A stretch of 64,000 bases of DNA from Ruegeria arenilitoris (GTDB lineage: Bacteria; Pseudomonadota; Alphaproteobacteria; Rhodobacterales; Rhodobacteraceae). The stretch spans positions 69,501 through 133,500 of the forward strand of contig NZ_WQDA01000001.1 of the NCBI RefSeq assembly GCF_013032855.1. The letters are read 5' to 3'. Both the position numbers and the translations under genes were made by a program. Position 1 is the stretch's first letter. Each line of letters opens with the position of its first letter. Below are positions 34,641 through 44,805 of the stretch, in pieces. The notes under the pieces are model-generated. The model did not search any database. It was not told the DNA's origin and was given only the letters and a program-made list of their open reading frames with translations.

Positions 34641-35795
34641 CTAATCCAGCAACTCACGGATCACCGCATTGAGAACCGCGCGGCCGTCAGCAGTGGCGGA
34701 AACGCGGGGGCCGTCTTGGGCGATCATTCCGATGTCCTGCAGGTAGCCCAGTTTGCGTTGCGGCAAAGGGTGCCCGGACAGGCAATTGAAACGGTCCATA
34801 TCTAGACCCTCAGTCAAGCGAAGGCACATCATGAGGTATTCGTTCGCTTGTTCTTCGGCGGTCAGGGGAGTCCGCAGCTTTTCGCCGTTTCCTTGCGCGG
34901 CGGCATTCAGCCACGCGGTCGGTGCCAGATGGGTTTCGGTTGCGATCCGCTGGCCATCCACCGTGATCCGCCCATGGGCGCCCGGTCCGATGCCGACATA
35001 ATCGCCATAGCGCCAATAGATCAGGTTGTGCCGCGACTCGGCCCCGGGAACAGCGTGGTTCGACACCTCGTAGGCGGGCATGCCGTGGGTTTCGCAGATC
35101 TCTTGCGTGGTCAGATACATGTCGGCTGCGCTGTCGTCCTCGGGCAGGCCACGCAGCTTTCCGACAGAATAGCGGTCGCCGAATGCGGTGCCGGCCTCGA
35201 TGGTCAACTGGTACAGCGACAGATGGTCGATCGCCATCGACAGCGCCTCGGTCAGCTCGGCGCGCCAGGCCTCAAGCGTCTGGTACTGGCGGGCATAGAT
35301 CAGGTCAAAGCTGACCCGGGCGAAACAGCTGCGGGCGATGTCGAAGGCGGCGCGGGCCTCGGCCACGCTGTGGATGCGGCCCAGCCGCCGCAGATCTTCG
35401 TCATTCATCGCCTGAATGCCCATCGAGATCCGGTTCACACCGGCATCGCGATAAGCGGCGAACCGTCCGGCCTCGACCGAGCCGGGATTGGCCTCGAGCG
35501 TGATTTCCATGTCATTGGCGGGCCGCCAAAGGCTGCGGGCGGCGTCGATCATGGCGGCGACGGTTTCGGGCGCCATCAGCGATGGGGTGCCGCCGCCAAA
35601 GAAGATCGTGTTCAGAACCCGGTCAGGGGTTTCGGCGGCTGCGCGCTTCAGCTCGGACAGATAGGCGTCAAGCCATTGTTTTTGATCAATATTTCTGGAA
35701 ACATGGCTGTTGAAGTCGCAATAGGGGCACTTGGCCTCGCAAAAGGGCCAATGCACGTACAGGCCAAAGCCCCCGTTGCGCCAATCATCCGCCAA
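34641..35795 (-). CDS. hemW: Heme chaperone HemW (radical SAM, HemN-like)
   Basis: 384 residues, radical SAM. The cluster motif is CEAKCPYCDF: three cysteines followed by Phe where true coproporphyrinogen dehydrogenase HemN has a fourth Cys, which marks HemW. FFGGGTPSLM and LEANPGSVE are SAM-binding segments; the C-terminal HemW domain follows. The only start giving the full N terminus is TTG at 35795, five bases behind AAAGG and inside the 3' end of rdgB (11-base overlap). HemW inserts heme into respiratory proteins. Confidence 0.93.
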   Translation of the reverse strand: MADDWRNGGFGLYVHWPFCEAKCPYCDFNSHVSRNIDQKQWLDAYLSELKRAAAETPDRVLNTIFFGGGTPSLMAPETVAAMIDAARSLWRPANDMEITLEANPGSVEAGRFAAYRDAGVNRISMGIQAMNDEDLRRLGRIHSVAEARAAFDIARSCFARVSFDLIYARQYQTLEAWRAELTEALSMAIDHLSLYQLTIEAGTAFGDRYSVGKLRGLPEDDSAADMYLTTQEICETHGMPAYEVSNHAVPGAESRHNLIYWRYGDYVGIGPGAHGRITVDGQRIATETHLAPTAWLNAAAQGNGEKLRTPLTAEEQANEYLMMCLRLTEGLDMDRFNCLSGHPLPQRKLGYLQDIGMIAQDGPRVSATADGRAVLNAVIRELLD

Positions 35796-36399
35796 AGCAG
35801 CCTTTCACGAACAGCTCGACCGCGCGGGCGCGGTGGCTGATCTTGTTCTTTTCCCAGCGATCCATCTCGGCGAAAGTAACGTCGTACCCATCGGGAACGA
35901 ACATCGGGTCATAGCCGAACCCATCCTTGCCGCGGATCGGCCAGACCAGATGACCGGGTGCGACGCCCTCGAACACCTCGTCATGGCCGTCGGGCCAAGC
36001 CAGTACCAGCGTGCAGCGGAACTGGGCGGTGCGTGGATGCGGGGCGTTGCGCGCCTCAAGCTCGGTGTGGGCGCGGGTCATGGCCATCAGAAAATCGCGG
36101 CCGTTTCCGGTTTCGGCCCAGTCGGCGGTGTACACGCCCGGCGCACCGTCCAGCGCATCGATGGTGATGCCGGAATCGTCGGACAGGGCGGGCAGGCCGG
36201 TGGCCTTAGCGGCGGCATGGGCCTTGATGCGCGCGTTGCCGACGAACGTGTCCTCGGTCTCTTCGGGTTCGGGCAGGTTCATCTCGGCCGCGCTCACGAC
36301 GGTCACGCCAAAGGGCTCGAGCAGATGGGCCATCTCCTCGAGCTTGCCCTTGTTGTGCGTGGCCACCAGCAGCCGATCGCCTTCGAACCGGCGGGTCAT
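35785..36399 (-). CDS. rdgB: XTP/dITP pyrophosphatase RdgB (HAM1)
   Basis: Removes non-canonical purine triphosphates such as ITP and XTP from the nucleotide pool. 204 residues: [14 protein letters not shown] near the N terminus, [20 protein letters not shown] with the catalytic acid pair, [15 protein letters not shown] and [10 protein letters not shown]. In the leftward rph-rdgB-hemW-DUF454 run, overlapping rph by four bases. Confidence 0.95.
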   Translation of the reverse strand: MTRRFEGDRLLVATHNKGKLEEMAHLLEPFGVTVVSAAEMNLPEPEETEDTFVGNARIKAHAAAKATGLPALSDDSGITIDALDGAPGVYTADWAETGNGRDFLMAMTRAHTELEARNAPHPRTAQFRCTLVLAWPDGHDEVFEGVAPGHLVWPIRGKDGFGYDPMFVPDGYDVTFAEMDRWEKNKISHRARAVELFVKGCFGG

Positions 36400-37109
36400 G
36401 CGGTGGCGGCCTTTTGCGCAGCCACCAGCTCGGCCACGCCTTTTTCGGCCAGTTCCATCAGCTGATCCATCTGCGCGCGGCTGAAGACGGAACCTTCGGC
36501 GCTCATCTGCACCTCGATCAGTTTGCCCGAACCGGTCATGATGAAGTTGCCGTCAACGCCGGCCTCGCTGTCTTCGGGATAGTCCAAGTCCAGAACGGGC
36601 TGGCCGGCATAGATGCCGCAGGATACGGCGGCGACCGGATCGACCAGCGGGTCCGAGATCACGTCACCGGCCTTCATCAGCTTGTTCACCGCCAGCCGCA
36701 GCGCGACCCAGCCGCCGGTGATCGAGGCGCAGCGGGTGCCGCCATCGGCCTGCAGCACGTCACAATCCACGGTGATCTGGCGTTCGCCCAAGGCGACGCG
36801 GTCGACCCCGGCGCGCAGGGCGCGGCCGATCAGGCGCTGGATCTCGACGGTCCGGCCACCCTGTTTGCCACTGGCGGCCTCACGCCGCATCCGGGTGTTT
36901 GTCGCGCGGGGCAGCATGCCGTATTCGGCGGTGACCCAGCCCAGGCCCGACCCCTTGATAAAAGGCGGCACGCGATCCTCGATCGTGGCGGTACACAGAA
37001 CATGGGTGTCGCCGATCTTGATCAGGCAGGAACCTTCGGCATGTTTGGTAAACCCGGTCTCGATTGAAACCGGGCGCATTTCGCTTAAATCTCGTCCAGA
37101 GGGTCGCAT
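36396..37109 (-). CDS. rph: RNase PH
   Basis: Phosphorolytic 3'-exoribonuclease trimming tRNA precursors, 237 residues from the ATG at 37109, the family N terminus [14 protein letters not shown]. Other signatures: [32 protein letters not shown] in part, [17 protein letters not shown] and [19 protein letters not shown]. Divergent from hrcA; the 113-base gap holds promoters for both. Confidence 0.95.
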   Translation of the reverse strand: MRPSGRDLSEMRPVSIETGFTKHAEGSCLIKIGDTHVLCTATIEDRVPPFIKGSGLGWVTAEYGMLPRATNTRMRREAASGKQGGRTVEIQRLIGRALRAGVDRVALGERQITVDCDVLQADGGTRCASITGGWVALRLAVNKLMKAGDVISDPLVDPVAAVSCGIYAGQPVLDLDYPEDSEAGVDGNFIMTGSGKLIEVQMSAEGSVFSRAQMDQLMELAEKGVAELVAAQKAATA

Positions 37110-37170
37110 GAGATATCCTTTGTCTGCTGGCTTGGGGATAACGCCCGGCATGGCAGCGATGCAACCCCGA

Positions 37171-37198
37171 TTGACCTTTCTGTTGGCAGCTATTTAAT
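37171..37198 (+). promoter_or_regulatory. Sigma70-type promoter candidate for hrcA-grpE
   Basis: TTGACC (37171-37176), 16-base spacer, TTTAAT (37193-37198), ending 25 bases before the hrcA ATG. Both hexamers match 5 of 6. No CIRCE inverted repeat is seen in this gap, so HrcA does not obviously control itself. Confidence 0.55.
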
Positions 37199-37222
37199 GA
37201 CCACCCAGCAAGGGAACCACCG

Positions 37223-38287
37223 ATGAGTGAAGCGAGCAAAATTCTGGACGAGTTGAACGACCGGTCGCGGGAAGTGTTTCGCCTGATCGTCGAAAGCTAT
37301 CTGGAAAGCGGCGAGCCTGTCGGCAGCCGGACCCTCAGCCGGACCCTCAGTGAAAAAGTCAGCGCGGCAACGGTTCGCAATGTCATGCAGGATCTCGAGT
37401 TTCTGGGCCTTTTGGGCAGTCCGCATGTCAGCGCCGGCCGGGTGCCCACACAGGTTGGGCTGCGCATGTTCGTCGACGGCCTGCTGGAAGTTGGCGACCT
37501 GGGCGAGGACGACCGCAAGAAGCTGGATGAGACGCTGGGCAGCAATTCCGGTGATGTCAGCGGTATGCTGGATCGCGTCGGGGCCGCCTTGTCGAACGTC
37601 ACGCATGGCGCGTCGCTGGTGCTGACACCCAAGCACGAATCCGAAATCAAGCATATCGAGTTCGTTTCCCTGGGCCATGACCGGGCCCTGGTGGTATTGG
37701 TTTTCGCAGATGGCCATGTGGAGAACCGGCTGTTCACGCCACCACCGGGTCAGACGCCCAGTTCGATGCGTGAGGCGGCCAATTTCCTGAACGCCCTGAT
37801 CGAGGGCCGGAAACTGTCCGATGTGCGCCGGATGATCCAGACCGAGATTGCGGCGCGCAGGCAAGAGATCGACGTGCTGGCCCGCGAGCTTGTGGAAAGC
37901 GGCCTTGCGGCCTGGGAGGGCGAGGCGTCGGACTCGGCGCGTCTGATCGTGCGTGGTCGGGCGAATCTGCTGGGCGACACCGGTCAGGAAGAGGAGCTGG
38001 AGCGAATCCGGGTCCTGTTTGACGATCTGGAACGCAAGCGTGACATAGCCGAATTCCTCGAATTGACCGAGGAAGGTGAAGGTGTGCGCATTTTTATCGG
38101 CTCGGAGAACAAACTTTTCTCACTTTCGGGTTCCTCTTTGGTGGTGTCTCCTTATATGAACGCTGATCGAAAGATAATCGGCGCCGTTGGCGTGATCGGG
38201 CCGACCCGTCTGAACTATGGGCGGATCGTGCCGATCGTGGACTACACGGCGCAACTGGTTGGGAAACTGATTTCCGATCGGAGCTAG
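37223..38287 (+). CDS. hrcA: Heat-inducible transcription repressor HrcA
   Basis: 354-residue repressor of groESL-type operons through the CIRCE element. N-terminal winged helix with VFRLIVESYLESGEPVGSRTLS and SAATVRNVMQDLEFLGLL, then the inserted dimerisation and GAF-like domains with SSLVVSPYMNADRKIIGAVGVIGPTRLNYGRIVP in part. Followed by grpE after 10 bases, a usual heat-shock arrangement. Confidence 0.95.
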   Translation: MSEASKILDELNDRSREVFRLIVESYLESGEPVGSRTLSRTLSEKVSAATVRNVMQDLEFLGLLGSPHVSAGRVPTQVGLRMFVDGLLEVGDLGEDDRKKLDETLGSNSGDVSGMLDRVGAALSNVTHGASLVLTPKHESEIKHIEFVSLGHDRALVVLVFADGHVENRLFTPPPGQTPSSMREAANFLNALIEGRKLSDVRRMIQTEIAARRQEIDVLARELVESGLAAWEGEASDSARLIVRGRANLLGDTGQEEELERIRVLFDDLERKRDIAEFLELTEEGEGVRIFIGSENKLFSLSGSSLVVSPYMNADRKIIGAVGVIGPTRLNYGRIVPIVDYTAQLVGKLISDRS

Positions 38288-38297
38288 AGGGTAAAAG

Positions 38298-38861
38298 ATG
38301 GCAGAGCCGAAGAACGAAGACTTTCTGGACGACATTGCAACTGCCGAGGCGGAAGAACTGGCCGAGGAGATGGCCGAGATCAGCGAAGAAGCGCTGGAAC
38401 TGGATGCCCTGAAGGCCGAGCGCGATGAGTTGCGCGACAAGTTCATGCGCGCCCTGGCGGATGCGGAAAACGCACGCAAGCGTGGCGACAGGGCCCGCCG
38501 TGAGGCCGAACAGTATGGTGGGTCCAAACTGGCGCGCGACATGCTGCCGGTCTACGACAACCTGAAACGAGCGCTCGAGGCGGCTACGGACGAGCAGAAA
38601 GAGGTCGCAGCCGGCCTGATCGAAGGTGTCGAGCTGACCATGCGCGTGTTGAAGGACGTATTCCAGAAACACGGGATCGAGGTGATCACACCCGAGGTTG
38701 GCGACAAGTTCGACCCGAACCTGCACGAAGCCATGTTCGAAGCCCCGGTGCCGGGCACCAAAGCGGGCGAGATTATCCAGGTCTCAGCCGAAGGGTTCAT
38801 GCTGCATGACCGCCTGCTGCGTCCGGCGCAGGTGGGGGTCAGCTCGACCCCGGCTAGCTGA
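38298..38861 (+). CDS. grpE: Nucleotide exchange factor GrpE
   Basis: DnaK cochaperone of 187 residues. N-terminal Glu-rich coiled coil (residues 1-60), then family segments RALADAENARKRGDRAR, LPVYDNLKRALEAA and C-terminal beta domain with VGDKFDPNLHEAMFEAP and GFMLHDRLLRPAQVGVS. In operon with hrcA; convergent with mutS. Confidence 0.95.
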   Translation: MAEPKNEDFLDDIATAEAEELAEEMAEISEEALELDALKAERDELRDKFMRALADAENARKRGDRARREAEQYGGSKLARDMLPVYDNLKRALEAATDEQKEVAAGLIEGVELTMRVLKDVFQKHGIEVITPEVGDKFDPNLHEAMFEAPVPGTKAGEIIQVSAEGFMLHDRLLRPAQVGVSSTPAS

Positions 38862-38891
38862 CGGGCCAGTGCTTCACTGACAATTGAATGG

Positions 38892-38912
38892 GGCGGTCAG
38901 GATCTGGCCGCC
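38892..38912. terminator. Stem at the grpE-mutS convergence
   Basis: GGCGGTCA (38892-38899) and TGGCCGCC (38905-38912) pair over eight bases with one G-T, loop of five. On the plus strand TCTTT follows. It includes the mutS stop codon (38897-38899). A weak bidirectional terminator is plausible. Confidence 0.4.
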
Positions 38913-41530
38913 TCTTTCAGTTTGTAGATCAGGTCCAGCGCATCGCGCGGGGTCAGCTCGTCCGGCAGGATCTGGTCCAGCATGTCGGTGACCGGCGAGG
39001 CTTTCGCAGCCGGTGGCGGCGGGGGCGTTGCGGCGGAAAACAGCGGCAGATCATCGATCAGCGCTTTTTGCTTGCCCCCCTCGCTCTCGGTCTTCTCCAA
39101 CTGGTCCAGAACCACGCGTGCGCGTTCGACGACCGAAGCCGGCAGGCCGGCCAGTTGCGCGACCTGCACACCATAGGACCGGTCGGCTGCGCCCTTGTGG
39201 ACCTCGTGCAGGAAAATCACCTCGCCCTCCCATTCCTTGACCGCGACGGTGGCGTTTTCGACGCCCTCCAGCTTGCCGGCCAGCGCGGTCAGCTCGTGGT
39301 AATGGGTGGCGAACAACGCCCGGCAGCGGTTGGCGGCGTGCAGATGTTCCAGCGTGGCCCACGCGATGGACAGGCCGTCATAGGTGGCGGTGCCACGCCC
39401 GATCTCATCGAGGATCACCAGCGCCCGGTCATCGGCCTGGTTGAGGATGGCCGCGGTTTCGACCATCTCGACCATGAAGGTTGACCGGCCCCGCGCCAGA
39501 TCGTCCGAGGCGCCTACGCGGCTGAACAACTGGCTGACTAGCCCGATATGGGCGCGTTCGGCCGGAACGAAACTGCCCATCTGCGCCAGCAGGGCAATCA
39601 GCGCATTCTGGCGCAGGAAGGTCGACTTACCCGCCATGTTGGGGCCGGTCAGCAGCCAGATGGCGGCGCCGTCCTCGGCACCGAGGTCGCAGTCATTGGC
39701 GATGAAGGCATCACCGGATTGCTGGCGCAGCGCGTGCTCGACCACCGGGTGGCGGCCCGCGACGATGTCGAAGGCGCGCGAGCCGTCCACCTGAGGGCGG
39801 CACCAGTTCTCGCCCAGCGCCAGATCGGCCAGCGCGGTGGTCAGGTCCAACTCGGCCAGCCCTCGCGCGGCCTGATTGATGCGGGCAGCCTGCGCCAGAA
39901 TCTCGTCAGAAAGCCTTCGATAGAGCCGTTTTTCAATCTCAAGCGCCAGGTTTCCGGCGTTCAGGATGCGGGTTTCGATTTCGCTGAGCTCAACCGTTGT
40001 GAACCGCACCTGGTTGGCGGTGGTCTGGCGGTGGATATAGGTCTCGCTGAACGGCGGGTTCAGCATCTTTTCGGCATGGGTCGCCGTGGTTTCGATGAAA
40101 TAGCCCAGCACGTTGTTGTGCTTGATTTTCAACGAGGCGATGCCGGTATGTTTCGCGTACTTCTGCTGAAACCCGGCAATGACCGAGCGGCCTTCGTCCC
40201 GCAGGGTGCGGGCCTCGTCCAGTTCGGCGTCGAAACCGGGGGCGATGTAGCCGCCATCGCGCGCCAGCAGTGGCGGGTCGGCGACCAGCGCCTGATCCAG
40301 CAGGTCGAGCAGATCGTCGAAGCCCACGAGGTTCTGCACCGCGGTCGCCAGCAGCACCGGCAGGTCCTGACCGGCGCAGATCTCGGCAATTGCCTGCGCC
40401 TGCGCCAGCCCGTTGCGGATGGCGGCCAGATCGCGCGGGCCGCCACGCTCCAGCGACAGGCGCGACAGAGCGCGGTCCAGATCGGGCGTTTTGCGCAGCG
40501 CCTCGCGCAGATCGGCGGCGATCAGGCTGTCCTGGGCGGCAAAATCCACCGCATCCAGCCGGGCATGGATCACATCCAGATTGCGCGAGGGGCTGGACAG
40601 GCGTTGTTCCAACAGGCGCGCGCCGCCCGGGGTCACGGTGCGGTCCACCACCGACAGCAGCGATCCGGCCCGTCCGCCCGACAAGGACCGTGTGAGTTCC
40701 AGATTGCGGCGGGTGGCTGCGTCGATCTGCACGACGCGATCCTCGGATTCCTTCATCGGCGTTTGCAACAGGGGCAATTTGCCCTTCTGCGTGATCTCCA
40801 GGTAATCGATCAGCGCGCCCATCGCGGACACTTCGGCGCGTCCAAAGCTGCCGAACGCGTCCAGCGTGCCCACGTGAAACAACCCGCAGATGCGTTTTTC
40901 TGCCGCACTGCTGTCGAAACTGGCCCGCCCGATGGGGGTGAGCGCGACGCCCAGGTCTTCGACCGTGTCGCGCAGATCGGCCTCGGCGCCATCGGCCACG
41001 ATCAGCTCGGACGGGGCCAGCCGGGCCAGTTCGGGGCTGAGGCGCACCGACGTCAGCGGCATCACGTGAAACGCCCCGGTCGAGATGTCGGCCCAGGCCA
41101 GCGCGGCCTCGTCGCGCACCTCGGCATAGGCGGCCAGAAAGTTGTGGCGGCGCGCCTCCAGAAGTGCGTCTTCGGTCAAGGTGCCGGGGGTGACAAGGCG
41201 CACCACATCGCGCTTTACCACCGATTTAGAGCCTCTTTTCTTGGCCTCGGCCGGGCTTTCCATCTGTTCACAGACGGCGACGCGAAACCCCTTGCGGATC
41301 AGCGTCAGCAGATAACCCTCGGCCGAATGCACCGGCACGCCGCACATGGGGATGTCTTCGCCATTGTGCTTGCCGCGCTTGGTCAGGGCGATGTCCAGCG
41401 CCTCGGCGGCGTTCACGGCGTCCTCGAAGAACATCTCGTAGAAATCGCCCATGCGGTAGAACAGCAGGGCGTCTTTGTGGGCCTCTTTGATTTCCAGGTA
41501 TTGCGCCATCATCGGCGTGACGTTGGACAA
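38897..41530 (-). CDS. mutS: DNA mismatch repair ATPase MutS
   Basis: 877 residues with all domains. The mismatch wedge YRMGDFYEMFFEDA with Phe-x-Glu is near residues 25-38, the connector and lever domains follow, clamp region with HNNVLGYFIETTATHA, and the ATPase has Walker A LLTGPNMAGKSTFLRQ, signature STFMVEMVETAAIL, Walker B LVILDEIGRGTATYDG and LFATHYHEL. The C-terminal helix for tetramerisation (LTPRDALDLIYKLKE) is present after a Pro-rich linker. Divergent from maeB. Confidence 0.97.
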   Translation of the reverse strand: MSNVTPMMAQYLEIKEAHKDALLFYRMGDFYEMFFEDAVNAAEALDIALTKRGKHNGEDIPMCGVPVHSAEGYLLTLIRKGFRVAVCEQMESPAEAKKRGSKSVVKRDVVRLVTPGTLTEDALLEARRHNFLAAYAEVRDEAALAWADISTGAFHVMPLTSVRLSPELARLAPSELIVADGAEADLRDTVEDLGVALTPIGRASFDSSAAEKRICGLFHVGTLDAFGSFGRAEVSAMGALIDYLEITQKGKLPLLQTPMKESEDRVVQIDAATRRNLELTRSLSGGRAGSLLSVVDRTVTPGGARLLEQRLSSPSRNLDVIHARLDAVDFAAQDSLIAADLREALRKTPDLDRALSRLSLERGGPRDLAAIRNGLAQAQAIAEICAGQDLPVLLATAVQNLVGFDDLLDLLDQALVADPPLLARDGGYIAPGFDAELDEARTLRDEGRSVIAGFQQKYAKHTGIASLKIKHNNVLGYFIETTATHAEKMLNPPFSETYIHRQTTANQVRFTTVELSEIETRILNAGNLALEIEKRLYRRLSDEILAQAARINQAARGLAELDLTTALADLALGENWCRPQVDGSRAFDIVAGRHPVVEHALRQQSGDAFIANDCDLGAEDGAAIWLLTGPNMAGKSTFLRQNALIALLAQMGSFVPAERAHIGLVSQLFSRVGASDDLARGRSTFMVEMVETAAILNQADDRALVILDEIGRGTATYDGLSIAWATLEHLHAANRCRALFATHYHELTALAGKLEGVENATVAVKEWEGEVIFLHEVHKGAADRSYGVQVAQLAGLPASVVERARVVLDQLEKTESEGGKQKALIDDLPLFSAATPPPPPAAKASPVTDMLDQILPDELTPRDALDLIYKLKEAARS

Positions 41531-41607
41531 GGCTGCTCCCCTCTGGCGTATTCCGGCGCGACCTTACAAATCCCCCAACCGCGACGAAAGGTGAAATCGC
41601 ATAGTCG

Positions 41608-41636
41608 TTGAGGCGCGCCCGCGCCTGCGGTATGAG
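41608..41636 (+). promoter_or_regulatory. Weak promoter candidate for maeB
   Basis: TTGAGG (41608-41613), 17-base spacer, TATGAG (41631-41636), 18 bases before the maeB ATG. Each hexamer matches 4 of 6, so the call depends on spacing and position. Confidence 0.35.
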
Positions 41637-41654
41637 GCGAAAAGCCCCGAAGTC

Positions 41655-43928
41655 ATGGAACCGACCGTCAAAATGCCCAAAGCGAAGATCACCAAAGAAG
41701 AGGCGCTGGCCTTTCACCTGGAACCCACCCCCGGAAAGTGGGAGGTGCAGGCCACCGTTCCCATGACCACCCAACGCGATCTGTCGCTGGCCTACAGCCC
41801 CGGCGTGGCGGTTCCGTGTGAAGCCATCGCTGAGAACCCCGAGACCGCCTATGACTATACCAACAAGGGCAACCTTGTGGCCGTGATCTCGAACGGGACG
41901 GCGGTTCTGGGGCTGGGCAATCTGGGCGCGTTGGGGTCCAAGCCGGTGATGGAGGGAAAATCGGTCTTGTTCAAGCGGTTCGCCGACGTGAACTCGATCG
42001 ACATCGAACTGGACACCGAGGACCCGGACGAATTCTGCCGCGCGGTCAAGCTGATGGGGCCGACCTTCGGCGGCATCAACCTGGAAGACATCAAGGCGCC
42101 CGAGTGCTTCATCATCGAGCAGCGCCTGAAGGAAGAGATGGACATCCCCGTCTTTCACGACGACCAGCACGGCACGGCGGTGATCTGCGCGGCGGGGCTG
42201 ATCAACGCGCTGCACATCTCGGGCAAGAAGATCGAGGACGTGAAGATCGTCCTCAACGGAGCCGGGGCGGCGGGGATCGCCTGTATCGAACTACTCAAGT
42301 CGATGGGCGCCCGGCATGAAAACTGCATCGTCTGCGACACCAAAGGCGTGATCTATCAGGGCCGGACCGAGGGCATGAACCAGTGGAAATCGGCCCACGC
42401 GATTGCGACCGAGCTGCGCACGCTGGAAGAGGCCATGAGGGGCGCAGACGTGTTCCTGGGCGTATCCGTCAAAGGCGCGGTCACGCAGGAGATGGTCGCC
42501 AGTATGGCCGACAATCCGGTGATCTTCGCCATGGCCAATCCCGATCCGGAAATCACCCCGGAAGAGGCACACGAGGTGCGCGTTGACGCCATCGTGGCCA
42601 CCGGGCGCAGCGACTACCCCAACCAGGTCAACAACGTTCTGGGCTTTCCCTACCTGTTCCGCGGGGCGCTGGACATCCACGCCCGCGCCATCAATGACGA
42701 GATGAAGATCGCCTGCGCCCACGCGCTGGCCCGTCTGGCGCGCGAGGACGTGCCCGACGAGGTGGCGCTGGCTTATGGAAAATCGCTGACCTTCGGGCGC
42801 GACTACATCATTCCCACGCCGTTTGACCCGCGCCTGATCTATCGCATTCCGCCTGCCGTCGCGAAGGCAGGGATGGACACCGGCGCGGCCCGGCGGCCGA
42901 TCATCGACATGGAGGCCTATGAGTTGAGCCTCAAGTCGCGCATGGACCCGACCGCCAGCATTCTGCGCGGCCTGAACGCCCGGGCCCGCGCGGCGCAAAG
43001 CCGGATGATCTTTGCCGAGGGCGACGATCCGCGGGTTTTGCGCGCGGCGGTGACGTATCAGCGGTCGGGCTTCGGCAAGGCGCTGGTCGTGGGCCGGCCC
43101 GACGACGTGAAGACCAAGCTGGAAGCCGCCGGTCTGGGCGACGCGGTGCGCGAATTGGAGGTGGTCAACGCCGCCAACACCACGCATCTCGATGCCTACA
43201 AGGACTTTCTGTACCAGCGATTGCAGCGCAAAGGCTTTGACCGCAAGGACATCCACCGCCTGGCCGCGCGCGACCGGCATGTGTTCTCGGCCCTGATGCT
43301 GGCGCATGGGCATGGCGACGGTCTGGTGACCGGGGCCACCCGCAAATCGGCGCATGTGCTGGACCGCATCAGCCATGTGTTCGACGCCGACGCCGCCCAT
43401 GGTGCCGCCGGGATCACCGCGCTGCTGCACAAGGGCCGGATCGTGCTGATCGGCGACACGCTGGTGCATGAATGGCCCGACGAGAACGATCTGGCGACGA
43501 TTGCCGAACGCGCCGCCACGGTTGCCCGCCACATGGGGCTGGAGCCTCGGGTGGCCTTCGTCAGCTTCTCGACCTTCGGCTATCCGGTCTCCGAGCGGAC
43601 CGAAAAGCTGTACAAAGCCCCGCAAGTGCTGGAGGCGCGCGGCGTCGATTTCGAATACGAAGGCGAAATGACCGTCGACGTGGCGCTGAACGCCCACCAG
43701 CAAGAGGCCTATCCCTTCTGCCGCCTGACCGGGCCGGCCAACATCCTGATCGTGCCCGCGCGGCACTCGGCCTCGATTTCCACCAAGCTGATGCAGGAGA
43801 TGGCCGGAGCCACGGTGATCGGCCCGATCCTGACCGGCATCGACAAGCCGATCCAGATCTGTTCGACCGGCTCGACCGCGAATGACATCCTGAACATGGC
43901 CATCCTGGCCTCGTGCGACATGGCGTGA
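41655..43928 (+). CDS. maeB: NADP-dependent malic enzyme with phosphotransacetylase-like domain
   Basis: 757 residues. N-terminal malic enzyme half (to about residue 430) with SLAYSPGVAVPCEAI, the metal-binding HDDQHGTAVI and NAD(P)-binding VLNGAGAAGIACIELL; C-terminal half (about 440-757) resembles phosphate acetyltransferase, with LARDRHVFSALMLAHGHGDGLVTGATR and PANILIVPARHSASI. MaeB enzymes oxidatively decarboxylate malate to pyruvate; the PTA-like part is usually inactive as an acetyltransferase and binds acetyl-CoA as an effector. Divergent from mutS; followed after four bases by a sugar kinase. Confidence 0.95.
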   Translation: MEPTVKMPKAKITKEEALAFHLEPTPGKWEVQATVPMTTQRDLSLAYSPGVAVPCEAIAENPETAYDYTNKGNLVAVISNGTAVLGLGNLGALGSKPVMEGKSVLFKRFADVNSIDIELDTEDPDEFCRAVKLMGPTFGGINLEDIKAPECFIIEQRLKEEMDIPVFHDDQHGTAVICAAGLINALHISGKKIEDVKIVLNGAGAAGIACIELLKSMGARHENCIVCDTKGVIYQGRTEGMNQWKSAHAIATELRTLEEAMRGADVFLGVSVKGAVTQEMVASMADNPVIFAMANPDPEITPEEAHEVRVDAIVATGRSDYPNQVNNVLGFPYLFRGALDIHARAINDEMKIACAHALARLAREDVPDEVALAYGKSLTFGRDYIIPTPFDPRLIYRIPPAVAKAGMDTGAARRPIIDMEAYELSLKSRMDPTASILRGLNARARAAQSRMIFAEGDDPRVLRAAVTYQRSGFGKALVVGRPDDVKTKLEAAGLGDAVRELEVVNAANTTHLDAYKDFLYQRLQRKGFDRKDIHRLAARDRHVFSALMLAHGHGDGLVTGATRKSAHVLDRISHVFDADAAHGAAGITALLHKGRIVLIGDTLVHEWPDENDLATIAERAATVARHMGLEPRVAFVSFSTFGYPVSERTEKLYKAPQVLEARGVDFEYEGEMTVDVALNAHQQEAYPFCRLTGPANILIVPARHSASISTKLMQEMAGATVIGPILTGIDKPIQICSTGSTANDILNMAILASCDMA

Positions 43929-43932
43929 TCCG

Positions 43933-44805
43933 ATGGCAATCTGGAACCTAGGCTCGATCAACGCCGACATGGTCTACGCGCTGCCGCACCTGCCGGCGCC
44001 GGGTGAAACCCTTGCGGCCAGCGGTTTGCAGCGGTTTCTGGGCGGCAAGGGCGCGAACATGTCGGTTGCGGCGGCGCGGGCCGGGGCGCATGTGCGCCAC
44101 ATCGGCGCCGTGGGGTCCGACGGGCTGTGGGCACGCGACCGGTTGACGGAATATGGGGTCGACACACGGCACATCGCGCAGGTCGATCAGCCCACGGGCC
44201 ATGCGATCATCGCGGTGGATGCGCAGGGCGAAAACCTGATCATCCTGTACCCCGGCGCCAACCACGCGATCGGCGCCGATCAGGTTTCCGCTGCGCTGGC
44301 AGACTCTGACACGGGCGATCTTCTGGTGTTCCAGAACGAGACCACCGCACAGGTTGAGGCCGCGAAGCTGGGCCGCGAGCGGGGTCTGACCGTGTGCTAT
44401 GCCGCAGCCCCCTTCAGCGCGGCGGCGGTTCAGGCGGTGCTGCCCTATCTGGAATTCCTGATCCTGAACGAGGTCGAAGCCGCCCAACTGCAACAGGCCA
44501 CCGGGCTGGCCCCGGCCGATCTGCCGGTCGAACATGTGATCGTCACGCTGGGGTCAAAAGGCGCCCGCTATCATCAACGCGGCGAGGCGGCGGCAGAGTT
44601 TCCCGCCCACAAGGTCAAGGCCGTGGACACGACCGGGGCAGGGGACACCTTTACCGGATATGTCCTGGCCGGAATGGACCGCGGGATGCCGATGGCGCAG
44701 GCCATCACCCAGGCCAACCGGGCCGCTGCGCTGATGGTGATGCGACCCGGCACGGCAGACGTCATTCCCGATTTGAAAGAGGTGCGCGAGGCCGCACTGG
44801 ATTAA
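43933..44805 (+). CDS. PfkB-family carbohydrate kinase (ribokinase-like)
   Basis: 290 residues. N-terminal signature [18 protein letters not shown] (substrate and ribokinase pattern 1) and C-terminal [18 protein letters not shown] with catalytic Asp (pattern 2). Closest in pattern to ribokinase, but the family also covers fructokinases and nucleoside kinases, and no ribose transport genes are nearby. Translation likely follows maeB. Convergent with msrA, sharing four bases at the stop codons. Confidence 0.85.
   Translation: MAIWNLGSINADMVYALPHLPAPGETLAASGLQRFLGGKGANMSVAAARAGAHVRHIGAVGSDGLWARDRLTEYGVDTRHIAQVDQPTGHAIIAVDAQGENLIILYPGANHAIGADQVSAALADSDTGDLLVFQNETTAQVEAAKLGRERGLTVCYAAAPFSAAAVQAVLPYLEFLILNEVEAAQLQQATGLAPADLPVEHVIVTLGSKGARYHQRGEAAAEFPAHKVKAVDTTGAGDTFTGYVLAGMDRGMPMAQAITQANRAAALMVMRPGTADVIPDLKEVREAALD

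Noticed and set aside
37110..37222. CIRCE element before hrcA
   Set aside because: Looked for TTAGCACTC with an inverted partner; none is present.
40861..40891. CACGTGAAACA in mutS, like half of parS
   Set aside because: Only 11 of 16 bases match and the left arm is wrong; the bases encode a normal MutS segment. The similar CACGTGAAAC near 41063 also lacks a left arm.
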